64,000 nt of DNA from Bacteroidales bacterium (GTDB taxonomy: Bacteria > Bacteroidota > Bacteroidia > Bacteroidales > Muribaculaceae), in assembly GCA_910575545.1 (NCBI GenBank), contig CAJTFH010000015.1, forward strand, positions 1-64,000. Direction: 5' to 3'. Made by a program: the position numbers and the translations under genes. This document shows positions 17,013 through 24,286 of the stretch, piece after piece. The notes under the pieces are model-generated. The model did not search any database. It saw nothing but the letters and a program-made list of their open reading frames with translations, and had not been told where the DNA came from. The number at the start of each line of letters is the position of its first letter. Within the stretch, counting starts at the first letter, position 1.

Positions 17013-17947
17013 AACCAAGAATATTTATCGGTTCATCAAGCGAAGGTCTTGATGTGGCCAACCGAATCAAGGACTTTTTCAAGGAGGATTACGATTGTTA
17101 TCTTTGGACAGACAATATCTTTAAGAACAATGAATCATTTTTGGAAACGCTGATCAAATCTGCCAGTTTATTTGATTTCGGTTTTATGGTATTTTCTGCT
17201 GATGACGAACTTATTGTCAGAGATAAGCATTTTGAATCAGCACGTGACAATGTCTTATTTGAATATGGTCTTTTCCTTGGTCGTGTAGGTTTAGATCGAG
17301 CTTTTGTTATTGCTCAACAAGAAGCAAAAATACCTACCGATTTGTTAGGCATAACGAACACTCGGTATGAAGTGAAAAGTGGTACAGACGGAAAGAAAGT
17401 CGCTACAGATTCATTAGAAAAAGGTTTAGCTAAATTAAAAAAACAAATTGACGAAAGCATCAACCTCGGGCATCTAGGGCTCTTGCCATCAACAGTGTTG
17501 GCAATTTCCTACTTTGAGGGATTTGTTAAACTTGCGGCAGAATGGCTTACAGAAAACACACCGGGATTGGAAATTGATGGTACCCAATATGACAAGGGTA
17601 TCTTAAAAATTGTAATGCCGGATTCTCTTGATGCAGATATAAAAAAGTGTGCAATGTTGTATTATAAGAAATTGGGACTAAAAGAGGCTAAGATTGATAC
17701 AAAACAAAGAAGTTACCCTATTCATTTTGCGACAAAAGATGGCGAAGATTCTTTGGAAATATATGATATGCCGACTATTTTGACGGGTATAGACAAGGCA
17801 ATTGATATGTATTTTCGAGTAGGACATATTGGTAAAAAGATAGAACAAGAACTTGCGGAAGAAAATGAAATGAATAATTTTCGGAGGGTTTTACAACTTT
17901 TGATCAACGAAGATGCCTTTTGTAGAGAATGTGTTGTAATTATATAA
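17009..17947 (+). CDS. TIR-STING effector of CBASS (Cap12-like)
   Basis: A 312-residue protein with two domains. Residues 1 to about 145 are the TIR-like domain of Cap12/Pycsar effectors: PRIFIGSSSEGLDVA, then ARDNVLFEYGLFLGRVG, where Glu85 sits at the catalytic NADase position. Residues from about 157 to the end match bacterial STING: LLPSTVLAISYFEGFV for the first helix, a lid-like QRSYPIHF with Arg234 and Tyr236, and DMPTIL at 253-258 in the ligand pocket. In the known family, cyclic dinucleotide binding drives filament formation and NAD+ depletion, killing the infected cell. It is coupled to the CD-NTase by an ATGA overlap. No other Cap gene is present, so the system is the minimal two-gene type. 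Confidence 0.9.
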   Translation: MKPRIFIGSSSEGLDVANRIKDFFKEDYDCYLWTDNIFKNNESFLETLIKSASLFDFGFMVFSADDELIVRDKHFESARDNVLFEYGLFLGRVGLDRAFVIAQQEAKIPTDLLGITNTRYEVKSGTDGKKVATDSLEKGLAKLKKQIDESINLGHLGLLPSTVLAISYFEGFVKLAAEWLTENTPGLEIDGTQYDKGILKIVMPDSLDADIKKCAMLYYKKLGLKEAKIDTKQRSYPIHFATKDGEDSLEIYDMPTILTGIDKAIDMYFRVGHIGKKIEQELAEENEMNNFRRVLQLLINEDAFCRECVVII

Positions 17948-17952
17948 TCTAC

Positions 17953-17984
17953 AACTCCGATGAAGCCGCAACTTCATCGGAGTT
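17953..17984 (+). terminator. Terminator after the CBASS pair
   Basis: A perfect 13-base stem, AACTCCGATGAAG with CTTCATCGGAGTT, closes a six-base loop (CCGCAA) and ends in a short T run. It starts six bases after the TIR-STING stop. It may also act on the convergent gene at 17993. Confidence 0.82.
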
Positions 17985-17992
17985 TCCGCTTT

Positions 17993-18292
17993 TCATACAT
18001 TCGGGATTGTTCCTGTGTCTATCACGCCACCGTCCCTGCAATGCTCGATGCTGCCGGGCGTAAATCCCATGCTATTGATTGCGATGTGGCGAATATAGTC
18101 CGCATACTCCTTACCTTGAAAATTCTGTCCCGTAAGGTTTCTGAAAATCATCTTTATGCTTATGCCGTCGTTGCCGTGCAAGATGATTTTTCCGTTCTGC
18201 CTGATTGTTTCCATGATTAAAACTTGTTTTTTGTGAATGGTATCGCAGATTGGCACAAAGGTTTCTTTGCTACTTTCTTTGTCCGCCATCAT
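17993..18292 (-). CDS. Small ICE protein of unknown function
   Basis: A 99-residue protein read from ATG 18292 (ATG 18289 and GTG 18298 are alternatives). The sequence MMADKESSKETFVPICDTIH … GTIPNV shows no known motif, signal peptide or membrane segment. It is the last gene of the minus-strand ICE module that begins at 21637 and faces the CBASS pair. Codon use is like the neighbouring ICE genes. I do not recognise a function. Confidence 0.6.
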   Translation of the reverse strand: MMADKESSKETFVPICDTIHKKQVLIMETIRQNGKIILHGNDGISIKMIFRNLTGQNFQGKEYADYIRHIAINSMGFTPGSIEHCRDGGVIDTGTIPNV

Positions 18293-18332
18293 GCTCACTG
18301 AAAGAAAGTAGGGCGGCTCTCGCCGCCGCCAC

Positions 18333-18641
18333 TCAAAAGCGTGTGTAAAGTCCTGTCACCATCGTGAACATTTCTTCCAGCATATCAAAATAGATACCCT
18401 CGTATACGGCAATGTCCTTCGTCCTGCATTCGAATGTCTTCTTGCTGAACGTCTTGCGGTAGAAACGCATATTGTAGAGGTCTGCCCCTGCATCATAGAT
18501 GATGTCAAGGCGGTTTGCGCTTGTCTTGTTCCTTGAAAGGCTCATCCGTAAGCCGTTGCCCATATCTATAAAATCACGACTTCCTGTCATAGTGGCGAAG
18601 CGTTTTCCGCCTATCTGCTGTAATATCGTCTTTGCTATCAT
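18333..18641 (-). CDS. Small ICE protein of unknown function
   Basis: A 102-residue protein starting MIAKTILQQIGGKRFATMTG at ATG 18641. Longer in-frame extensions run through a terminator-like hairpin at 18667-18690 and are rejected. The chain is soluble and basic (RMSLSRNKTSANRLDIIYDA, FYRKTFSKKTFECRTK). Proteins of this kind recur in the accessory module of Bacteroides conjugative transposons, but no function is known to me. A GC-rich hairpin lies just downstream (about 18304-18319). Confidence 0.65.
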   Translation of the reverse strand: MIAKTILQQIGGKRFATMTGSRDFIDMGNGLRMSLSRNKTSANRLDIIYDAGADLYNMRFYRKTFSKKTFECRTKDIAVYEGIYFDMLEEMFTMVTGLYTRF

Positions 18642-18666
18642 ATCCGTTGTTCTTAGGGTTTTAAGT

Positions 18667-18690
18667 GTTGGCGGTGCGCACACCGCCAAC
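18667..18690 (-). terminator. Hairpin terminator between two small ICE genes
   Basis: A perfect 10-base stem, GTTGGCGGTG with CACCGCCAAC, has a four-base loop. On the minus strand it lies directly after the gene at 18695-18940. A T-rich run is weak, so it may act as an attenuator or RNA stabiliser rather than a strong terminator. Confidence 0.55.
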
Positions 18691-18694
18691 CCGT

Positions 18695-18940
18695 TCAAAA
18701 TTCTATCATCTCGGCAATGGGTGTCTGACATTGTAGCCATTCCTTCACGCACTCCATATTATACTCGCTCGTGATGACTGCCGTATGGCTGTCGGTGGCG
18801 GTGAAGCGTGTACTTTCGTAGTCGTCAATCCACCCTTTGAGGGTGTCTGTTCCCCACGCTTCGGCATCGTCAAATATGCCGTCCAATGCCGTGATAGGCT
18901 CTTTGAACTTGACAATCAGTGTTTGATAGGTTGTGTTCAT
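18695..18940 (-). CDS. Small ICE protein of unknown function
   Basis: An 81-residue acidic protein starting MNTTYQTLIVKFKEPITALD at ATG 18940. A strong purine-rich ribosome site (AAGGAAAGGAGG) precedes this ATG, which decides the start over longer frames. It overlaps the stop of the upstream DUF3873 gene by four bases, so the two are translationally coupled. No known domain is visible. Confidence 0.68.
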   Translation of the reverse strand: MNTTYQTLIVKFKEPITALDGIFDDAEAWGTDTLKGWIDDYESTRFTATDSHTAVITSEYNMECVKEWLQCQTPIAEMIEF

Positions 18941-19173
18941 ACTCTGTCCTCCTTTCCTTGTTTTGCGGTCAACCATTTGTCCCTTGCTTCCCGACATTCG
19001 TCCAATGTGGGTTTCACACAAGCGAACAATTCTCCGTCTGTGTGGCGGTAATCGTATTGTACAAGTGTCCGCCTGCGTCTACCGATACCCGATTGGAAAC
19101 GCTCGTATTTCTCCGTACCTGCTTCCGTGCAGGTGCTTACTCCGTTGATGGTCATTCGTGTTGTCATAATCAT
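18937..19173 (-). CDS. DUF3873 family protein
   Basis: A 78-residue protein with the conserved block MTINGVSTCTEAGTEKYERF followed by RRRTLVQYDYRHTDGELFAC, typical of the DUF3873 family carried by Bacteroides conjugative elements. It is small, charged and probably cytoplasmic. The start could be ATG 19173 or an in-frame ATG a few codons later. Its function is unknown. It belongs to the minus-strand module with PcfJ and PcfK. Confidence 0.78.
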   Translation of the reverse strand: MIMTTRMTINGVSTCTEAGTEKYERFQSGIGRRRRTLVQYDYRHTDGELFACVKPTLDECREARDKWLTAKQGKEDRV

Positions 19174-19187
19174 CGCTCTTTTAGATG

Positions 19188-19451
19188 TTAAAAATGTACT
19201 GATAAAAGTCTGTTCTTCATCACCATTTCGGGGTTGCTCGTGTAGCGTTGGTGCAGGTAGAAATGGTGTGAGCCGAAGCCGTAATGGAAGAACTTGTCAA
19301 GTTCGTGCTTCTCGGCAAATTCCCTTACACCTTTTCTTAACCCCTCCTCACTCGTTGCGAGAATGAGGAGGTTTACAAATTCAAGGAACATCGTGGGGAT
19401 TGCATCATCCCACACACAAATCATACTTTCAATTCTTACTTCCATATCCAT
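19188..19451 (-). CDS. Small ICE protein of unknown function
   Basis: An 87-residue protein, MDMEVRIESMICVWDDAIPT … LLSVHF, mildly hydrophobic in its N-terminal third and rich in His/Phe near the end (FHYGFGSHHFYLHQRY). No known motif is seen. It lies 18 bases downstream of pcfJ on the same strand and 14 bases upstream of the DUF3873 gene, so it is almost certainly in the same operon. Confidence 0.62.
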   Translation of the reverse strand: MDMEVRIESMICVWDDAIPTMFLEFVNLLILATSEEGLRKGVREFAEKHELDKFFHYGFGSHHFYLHQRYTSNPEMVMKNRLLSVHF

Positions 19452-19469
19452 ATCGTTTTAGGGTTTATG

Positions 19470-20762
19470 CTATGCTGATTTTCTCATCCGTTTGCGGATT
19501 AGGTTCATATTGCTGTCCACAAGGTTTATGATGCGGTCGTGATACTCGGTGTTTTGGTTGCACACTCCACGGCTCTGCACCACCTTGAATGTCTTTAACG
19601 ACACCTCTATCGTTTCAATGCGCACTCCGTCTATGGTAGCCGAAAGGATAAGGGAGTGTTTTTTGAGATAGTAGGAGTTAGACCACACACAATGGCGCAT
19701 TTTCGTTCCTTCTTCCGCAAACTCGGCTACGCTCTCCAATACACGGATGCTCAATGTACCGTCTGTAAAGGCGATGCCAAAGAACTTGCCTTTGAGCCTG
19801 CGGTATTCCTTTTCGTGTTTTTTCGCTTCCTGCTGCCGTTCCCTCAACTGCTGCCGTTCCCTTTGGCGGTTGCGCTTTTCCACCCACTTGTCGTGTTCGG
19901 CGTTGAGGTCTTGGGGGCAGACATACTTCGGGCTGTTCGTGTCTTTCCCGAAGTGTCGCAGGAGTTCTATCATATCACGCCACATAGAGCCGTCTGCAAT
20001 GGTGTAGCCGTTGCGGATGCAGATTTTTATTGATGCCCAATACTCCCCGATGTTGAATGAGTAGCGCAGATAGTGGCGCAACATAGGGTATTGCCCTGCC
20101 TTCAAAAGCGTTTCCGCACGGCTGTCGGTTAGAATGGCTTTGAAAAGGTCGTAAGGCAGTATGTTGTGATATTCACCTTTGAAGCCGTTGCGTTTCACTT
20201 CGGGGATAAAACGCTGTCGGGGGTAGGTGCATATCGGGGCGATGTCGTATGCCCGGAGTTCTTGGTTCTTGCGCACCTCCATGTCGCTGTATTCCGTCCA
20301 CTGGTCATAGTAGAAAAGCGACATACCACGCAATCGGGCAACGGTTGTTGTCTTTCCGTTGGGGGCAATCCACCTCTGTACCACCTCAAAGATGGAATAC
20401 TTGGCTGTCTGTCCTACTTTGTATCGGGACTTGACGGAAAAGAAGCGTATCACTTGGTACTGCTTGCAGGTGGTGATAATGGAGAAATACTCCATATCGC
20501 TGATTACCCTCTTTCGGGTGCGCAACGCTTCCAACTCCATGCCGCAACGGGGGCAGGTGCATCCGCAAATGGTGTCCGCAAGGTCGTGTCCGCTCTTCCA
20601 CGAATGTCCGCACTCGGTGCAGATGTTCGTGCCGTTTGCCCTTTTGACTGCGTAATGCTTGAAGCAATGGCGGAAAGCGTATGCCTTCTGTGCTTCGGTC
20701 AAATTCGGTAGTCGCTTGCTCAGACGTGCGACTTCCTGCTGGATGCGTGTTCTCGGTTTCAT
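19470..20762 (-). CDS. PcfJ-like protein
   Basis: A 430-residue protein with an N-terminal zinc-ribbon-like part (NICTECGHSW … CGCTCPRCGMEL, two CxxC pairs) and a C-terminal PcfJ region with GTKMRHCVWSNSYYLKK. PcfJ-like proteins are named after the enterococcal pCF10 conjugation locus and are common on Bacteroidetes ICEs; their biochemical role is not known. A Glu/Arg-rich coiled stretch lies at about residues 295-325. The ATG overlaps the stop of pcfK by four bases. The gene is full length. Confidence 0.85.
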   Translation of the reverse strand: MKPRTRIQQEVARLSKRLPNLTEAQKAYAFRHCFKHYAVKRANGTNICTECGHSWKSGHDLADTICGCTCPRCGMELEALRTRKRVISDMEYFSIITTCKQYQVIRFFSVKSRYKVGQTAKYSIFEVVQRWIAPNGKTTTVARLRGMSLFYYDQWTEYSDMEVRKNQELRAYDIAPICTYPRQRFIPEVKRNGFKGEYHNILPYDLFKAILTDSRAETLLKAGQYPMLRHYLRYSFNIGEYWASIKICIRNGYTIADGSMWRDMIELLRHFGKDTNSPKYVCPQDLNAEHDKWVEKRNRQRERQQLRERQQEAKKHEKEYRRLKGKFFGIAFTDGTLSIRVLESVAEFAEEGTKMRHCVWSNSYYLKKHSLILSATIDGVRIETIEVSLKTFKVVQSRGVCNQNTEYHDRIINLVDSNMNLIRKRMRKSA

Positions 20763-21175
20763 AAGCCTAAATCAAATAATGAGGGTTGTGATTGGGTTTC
20801 TTTTTTCGCTGACGGTCTGTTGCGGTTCTGCAACTTGCGGAGTTCCTCCTCTTGGTATCTGCGGACTGCGTTCTGCCGTGCCTCCGCCTTTTCCTCTGCC
20901 GTGAGTTCCACAACGTGGTTCACTACCACTTGGCAGTTCATCGGCTTGCCCACCTCTATCTCGTTCTCGTCATAGTAGTGGATGGCTTGCCCGAAAATCT
21001 CTCCGTCCGTGAAGCCGTTGCAACCGCTTTTCTGCACATAGTTCAGAATGTAGGTTACGCAATCGTCTATGTTCTTGGCAGGGTTGCGGTAGTTCTTCGC
21101 AAAGAGCGCATCTTCTTCCGCACGCTGTTCCAAATACATCTGTATCGTTCTCTTGAAATGGTCTGTTCCTTTCAT
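20759..21175 (-). CDS. PcfK-like protein
   Basis: A 138-residue soluble protein: MKGTDHFKRTIQMYLEQRAE, a central DDCVTYILNYVQKSGCNGFT block, then a charged helix and the C-terminal clamp-like motif QPSLFDLGL, which resembles a sliding-clamp-binding peptide (inference). It matches the PcfK-like family found next to pcfJ. Role unknown. It is coupled to pcfJ by an ATGA overlap. Confidence 0.83.
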   Translation of the reverse strand: MKGTDHFKRTIQMYLEQRAEEDALFAKNYRNPAKNIDDCVTYILNYVQKSGCNGFTDGEIFGQAIHYYDENEIEVGKPMNCQVVVNHVVELTAEEKAEARQNAVRRYQEEELRKLQNRNRPSAKKETQSQPSLFDLGL

Positions 21176-21188
21176 ATTGCTTTCGTTT

Positions 21189-21410
21189 TTAGATTGTCTG
21201 TTTCAGTATATCTCTCCAATAGGTAGGCTGTACCTCGCTGAGTAGGAAGTCTATGAAATCCCTCCGTGCGTCCTTGTTCAGTTCGTGGTAGAGTTCACGG
21301 AATGTGCTGAAATTGCCGTTGATGTACGTTTCCTCCATATACTCGAAGATGTTACCCACCTCGTAATATCTGCACTGCTGCGCTGCCGTCTTGCTGTTTC
21401 TCTTTGCCAT
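21189..21410 (-). CDS. Small ICE protein of unknown function
   Basis: A 73-residue protein starting MAKRNSKTAAQQCRYYEVGN at ATG 21410. A longer frame upstream overlaps the membrane-protein gene out of frame and is rejected. The rest (FEYMEETYINGNFSTFRELY … RDILKQTI) is helical and acidic, resembling small proteins that precede pcfK in related elements. No function is known. Confidence 0.68.
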   Translation of the reverse strand: MAKRNSKTAAQQCRYYEVGNIFEYMEETYINGNFSTFRELYHELNKDARRDFIDFLLSEVQPTYWRDILKQTI

Positions 21411-21421
21411 ATCTGTAAGGG

Positions 21422-21637
21422 TTAAAGGGTGAGTAACCAAAGGATGAAGCCGAAGAAGGCAATGGTGGAAAGGATAGCCACGATTACACCTATCGCCACT
21501 CGGAACACTCCGTTTACAATCTCTGTGATAATGCCCCAAAGGATGCCGAACACCCCGAAGGCGGTGCGCATTATCAAGCCGCATATCGTCAACCCGATGT
21601 ATTGCGCTGTCTGTTTGAAGTCTGCCGTTGCTGTCAT
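21422..21637 (-). CDS. Small membrane protein of the ICE
   Basis: A 71-residue protein with two long hydrophobic stretches (YIGLTICGLIMRTAFGVFGI and GVFRVAIGVIVAILSTIAFF) and hardly any soluble part. It is the first gene of the minus-strand module, 11 bases before the next gene. Such small membrane proteins occur at this place in CTnDOT-like elements. No function is known. Confidence 0.68.
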   Translation of the reverse strand: MTATADFKQTAQYIGLTICGLIMRTAFGVFGILWGIITEIVNGVFRVAIGVIVAILSTIAFFGFILWLLTL

Positions 21638-22280
21638 ATCTTCGCTGTTTTTGATTTTTTTGTTTTTTATGCGGATTCAAGAGCTGAGGGAGTTGAGTTT
21701 CAAACTATCTTATCTGCCTCTCGTTTATCCGACATTTTTTTTATGCGTCTTTCTGTCGCATCGGTCGTTTTCGTTTCGGGTGCTTGAAAAGGTAGGGATT
21801 AGGGAATGCAAGGTTTTTCGGCGGAAATACTACCCGAAGGGCTGGAGATTTTTGCCGAAAACAGGAGGCGTGACCTTGCTTTCCCGTCAAATCCCGGAAT
21901 TACCTTTGCGCCCAGAACGAAAATGACTGACTGATGCGGCTCTACTGAAAGGCGCAAGATGGAGGTAAACGAAAACAGAGGCAGATTGGAATACAAAAAC
22001 TTCAGGGGAAATCCGTAAAAAGAGGGAACGACTAAAAGAAAAGGAAATCATCGGAAGCGTGAAAAGGGCAAACCACCGACAAGGAAGTATGAATGTTTCC
22101 GATCCGATGGCACTTGTTCCACCGGGCGGCAACATTCTTTCTTCCCGGTTTGCCCGGCTGTGTGTGGCCGCTTGCTTCATTCATGGGGCAAGCTGACGCA
22201 CTCTGCATATATTCCGCTTCCGGCACAAATGGACAACGAAAAAAGAAAAATCATCTGAAAACCCGTAAAAGCACCTCTTG

Positions 22281-22363
22281 GCATAGCCACAAAAGAAAGG
22301 GGCATTGCATCATCAGTCTAAACATCGTTTAGGCGTTAGGCAATGCCCTTTTCTCAGGCTATG
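22281..22363. repeat. Nested inverted repeat near the ICE end
   Basis: GCATAGCC at 22281 pairs with GGCTATG at 22357-22363. AGAAAGGGGCATTGC (22294-22308) pairs with GCAATGCCCTTTTCT (22340-22354) with one mismatch. The centre holds a perfect CTAAAC/GTTTAG hairpin (22318-22332). Together they could fold into one long cruciform or hairpin of about 83 bases. It is not followed by a clean T run and no gene is close, so a terminator role is doubtful. A DNA-processing or integrase/excisionase role is possible but unproven. Confidence 0.7.
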
Positions 22364-22500
22364 TGGTAGTCGGCACACGTTTGTTCAAAACTCGTTTTGG
22401 GCAATGGTGTACCGACGGATAAAATCGCTTTTACGGAAAAATCTTATGTATGAGGGAATAAAAAATCCGGGAACTTGTTTCAAAATCTAGGATAAAATAG

Positions 22501-22510
22501 CTACTTTTGC
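22501..22510 (+). other. Possible integrase core-like site (CTACTTTTGC)
   Basis: This decamer matches the GTANNTTTGC core used by IntDOT-type integrases at nine of ten positions. It also fits the Bacteroidetes -7 promoter box. It lies about 130 bases left of the capA remnant, so if the ICE ends inside capA it is not the exact junction. Kept as a weak candidate. Confidence 0.3.
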
Positions 22511-22639
22511 ATACGAAGAGTTCTTTGAAGGTTACGCAATGCGCAGAAGGATAATGCAGTAGATAACTAACTAAATCGTAACCTATTACTATCAAGAGCA
22601 ATTAACCTACGCTCATTTCCAGTAAATTAGACCTTTTTC

Positions 22640-23137
22640 GTAACTTCCATAGACAAAGATAAGATTTCAACGGATGTTGAAAGCGCAAGAAGGGCCGGGG
22701 CAGAGATTGTTGTGGCCGCTATGCACTGGGGGGATGAGTATGTGCTTAAGCCTGTAAAATCCCAAAAAATACTGGCGGACTTTATGGTTGGCGAAGGAGT
22801 TGATATAATCATAGGCGGACATCCTCATGTTGTGGAACCCTATGAAATCAAATGTCATCCGGTGACTGGCAATCCTGTTCCGGTGGTTTATTCGCTGGGT
22901 AATTTTATATCAAATATGAAGACGAGGGATACACGTGGCGGCGCATTGGCTGTTGTGAAACTGCAACGCGATAGTCTCGGAAGGGCATATGCCGGCGATG
23001 TGCGTTATGAGCTCGTGTTCACTGTTCCTCCGGCTGACGCCAAGAGTAATTTCATGGTATATCCAATCGATAGTGTACCTGCTCAATGGAGAGCGGCTGC
23101 CGGTGCGTTTAGAAATGCGTTGAATCTGAAACCATAG
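22640..23137 (+). pseudogene. capA-like gene (PGA_cap family), 3' fragment
   Basis: The frame from about 22640 reads VTSIDKDKISTDVESARRAG … AAMHWGDEYV … IIGGHPHVVEPYEIK and ends at 23137. These are the C-terminal motifs of CapA/PGA_cap metallophosphatase-like proteins, including the HW and GHPH metal-site signatures. Full-length relatives are well over 300 residues; here the first half is missing. Upstream the frame hits TAG at 22628 and the sequence becomes ICE-like. The break therefore marks the likely ICE junction, between about 22628 and 22645. An apparent start at ATG 22712 lies inside the domain and is not native. Confidence 0.82.
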
Positions 23138-23191
23138 AATGAATACGGGAATAGGGCGGCGTTGGAGTTATGTCTATGGTTGCGGGTATTG

Positions 23192-23245
23192 GAGATTGTC
23201 TAAAAATCAGCAGACAATCTCATTGAAAAATTTTTAGACAATCTC
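23192..23245. terminator. Inverted repeat, likely bidirectional terminator
   Basis: GAGATTGTCTAAAAAT near 23192 pairs with ATTTTTAGACAATCTC ending at 23245; the loop contains a third copy of AGACAATCTCA, so alternative hairpins can form. It sits between the convergent capA remnant and yqgE, which fits a shared terminator. Confidence 0.65.
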
Positions 23246-23257
23246 TTAAATATTTGC

Positions 23258-23872
23258 TCAGTTTAGTTGGGGGTTAAGGGGGTGGTAGAGCCAATTACGG
23301 TATGGTTTGCCCATGGATTTGACGATATGATACCAGAATGAATCGCCATCGTCTTTTAGAAGTTCACTATTCGCCGGGCTTGGTGCCACAGCCCAGACGT
23401 GGTTATGGATTTCTTCATCGAGCTGGCCGTCGTCCCACCCGCTGTAACCTATGAAAAAACGAATGATTCCTTCGGTCGGGCGGTTGTGGTTGATATAATC
23501 CTTAACCGAATTGAAGTCACCTCCGATGAACAGGTCGTTAGTAAGCTGACGTGCGCCCGGGAGCTTCAATCCTAAGGAATGTATATAAAAGAGCCTGTCG
23601 CACGAGACGGGGCCTCCGCAATAGATTGGTATGTTGACATTGTTGTTTATGCCGTCAATGGCTTCGCCTAGGGTGTAGCCTGTGGGTTTATTCAATACGA
23701 GACCCATGGCTGATTTATCCGGAGCATATTCAATCAAAGAAATGACCGCGTGGTTGAAATGATCTTCGCGCAGGAAAGGCTCTGCCACAAGGAGCGCTCC
23801 AGGTTGGGGTTTCCTGGTAGGCATGTTGATTCGGAATAGAGAAGAATCAAGATTTGACAAATCCTTATCCAT
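23258..23872 (-). CDS. YqgE/AlgH family protein (UPF0301)
   Basis: A 204-residue cytoplasmic protein. After a short leader it shows PGALLVAEPFLREDHFNHAV and AMGLVLNKPTGYTLGEAI, then IPIYCGGPVSCDRLFYIHSL and IGYSGWDDGQLDEEI, the ordered motifs of the YqgE/AlgH family. AlgH has been linked to gene regulation in Pseudomonas, but the biochemical role is unknown. The gene is intact and stands alone on the minus strand. Confidence 0.93.
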   Translation of the reverse strand: MDKDLSNLDSSLFRINMPTRKPQPGALLVAEPFLREDHFNHAVISLIEYAPDKSAMGLVLNKPTGYTLGEAIDGINNNVNIPIYCGGPVSCDRLFYIHSLGLKLPGARQLTNDLFIGGDFNSVKDYINHNRPTEGIIRFFIGYSGWDDGQLDEEIHNHVWAVAPSPANSELLKDDGDSFWYHIVKSMGKPYRNWLYHPLNPQLN

Positions 23873-24037
23873 AAATGCTTATTGCTTAAATTACACAATT
23901 ATAACTGCCGGCATCCGATGCGGCTTCCAAGGATTATCCGTTGTTGGCCTCGGAAGACTGGATTGGCAATGATTCTTTTGTAGCTTTCAGTATGCGAAGA
24001 TATGGTTTTTTCCTGGATAAACAAGACGCTATTGCAT

Positions 24038-24234
24038 ATTTAACACAAGAGGGTGTGTCATAATGGCTCATCTGGGTCGTCGCCCGAGGGCTTCGGGTTC
24101 GGTCATTGACCTTAGTCAACTCCCTTCACCCTCACCCTCAGTCTCCTACCATCTGAACCATTCTGACAGCACCCTCTCCATCCGGATGCAAAAAAGGCGT
24201 TGGTCGAATTTCGACACAGCGCCTTGTGTTAAAT
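24038..24234. repeat. Short element with inverted termini and flanking ATTGCAT repeats
   Basis: ATTTAACACAAG (24038-24049) and its exact complement CTTGTGTTAAAT (24223-24234) bound a 197-base gene-free segment; similarity continues inward, about 19 of 22 positions. ATTGCAT lies just outside both ends (24031-24037 and 24236-24242), as a target duplication would. This resembles a small non-autonomous mobile element. The right end overlaps the trxB terminator, so chance is not excluded. Confidence 0.45.
24190..24224 (-). terminator. Rho-independent terminator of trxB
   Basis: Read on the minus strand, GGCG-TG-GTCGAA pairs with TTCGAC-CA-CGCC in a nearly continuous stem and is followed by TTTTTT. 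It lies about 60 bases after the trxB stop. The rest of the 23873-24286 gap holds only the repeat at 24038-24234. Confidence 0.78.
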
Positions 24235-24286
24235 GATTGCATGAAAATGCTTTTAATTCGGATTTCCTGTGGGACGACCGGTTGTG

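Larger units (their letters stand above)
21638..22639. other. Gene-free terminal segment of the ICE
   Basis: About 1 kb without a convincing gene. The frames found here are short, overlap on both strands and lack family signals. The stretch contains a large imperfect inverted repeat (22281-22363), a TAnnTTTGC-like box (22501-22510), and GGTTACG/CGTAACC inverted pairs near 22530 and 22577. Such repeats could be integrase arm sites. The capA remnant begins just to the right. I read this as the non-coding right end of the element. Confidence 0.55.

Noticed and set aside
22093-22332. Short plus-strand frame in the ICE end
   Set aside because: No ribosome site, no recognised family and it runs into the inverted repeat; overlapping frames on the other strand are equally long.
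22501-22510. Exact ICE attachment core
   Set aside because: The decamer fits an IntDOT-type core, but capA sequence starts about 130 bases further right, so it is kept only as a weak candidate.
22712-22714. ATG as native start of a 141-residue CapA-like protein
   Set aside because: It lies inside the conserved domain; the same frame continues upstream with family residues, so the gene is truncated.
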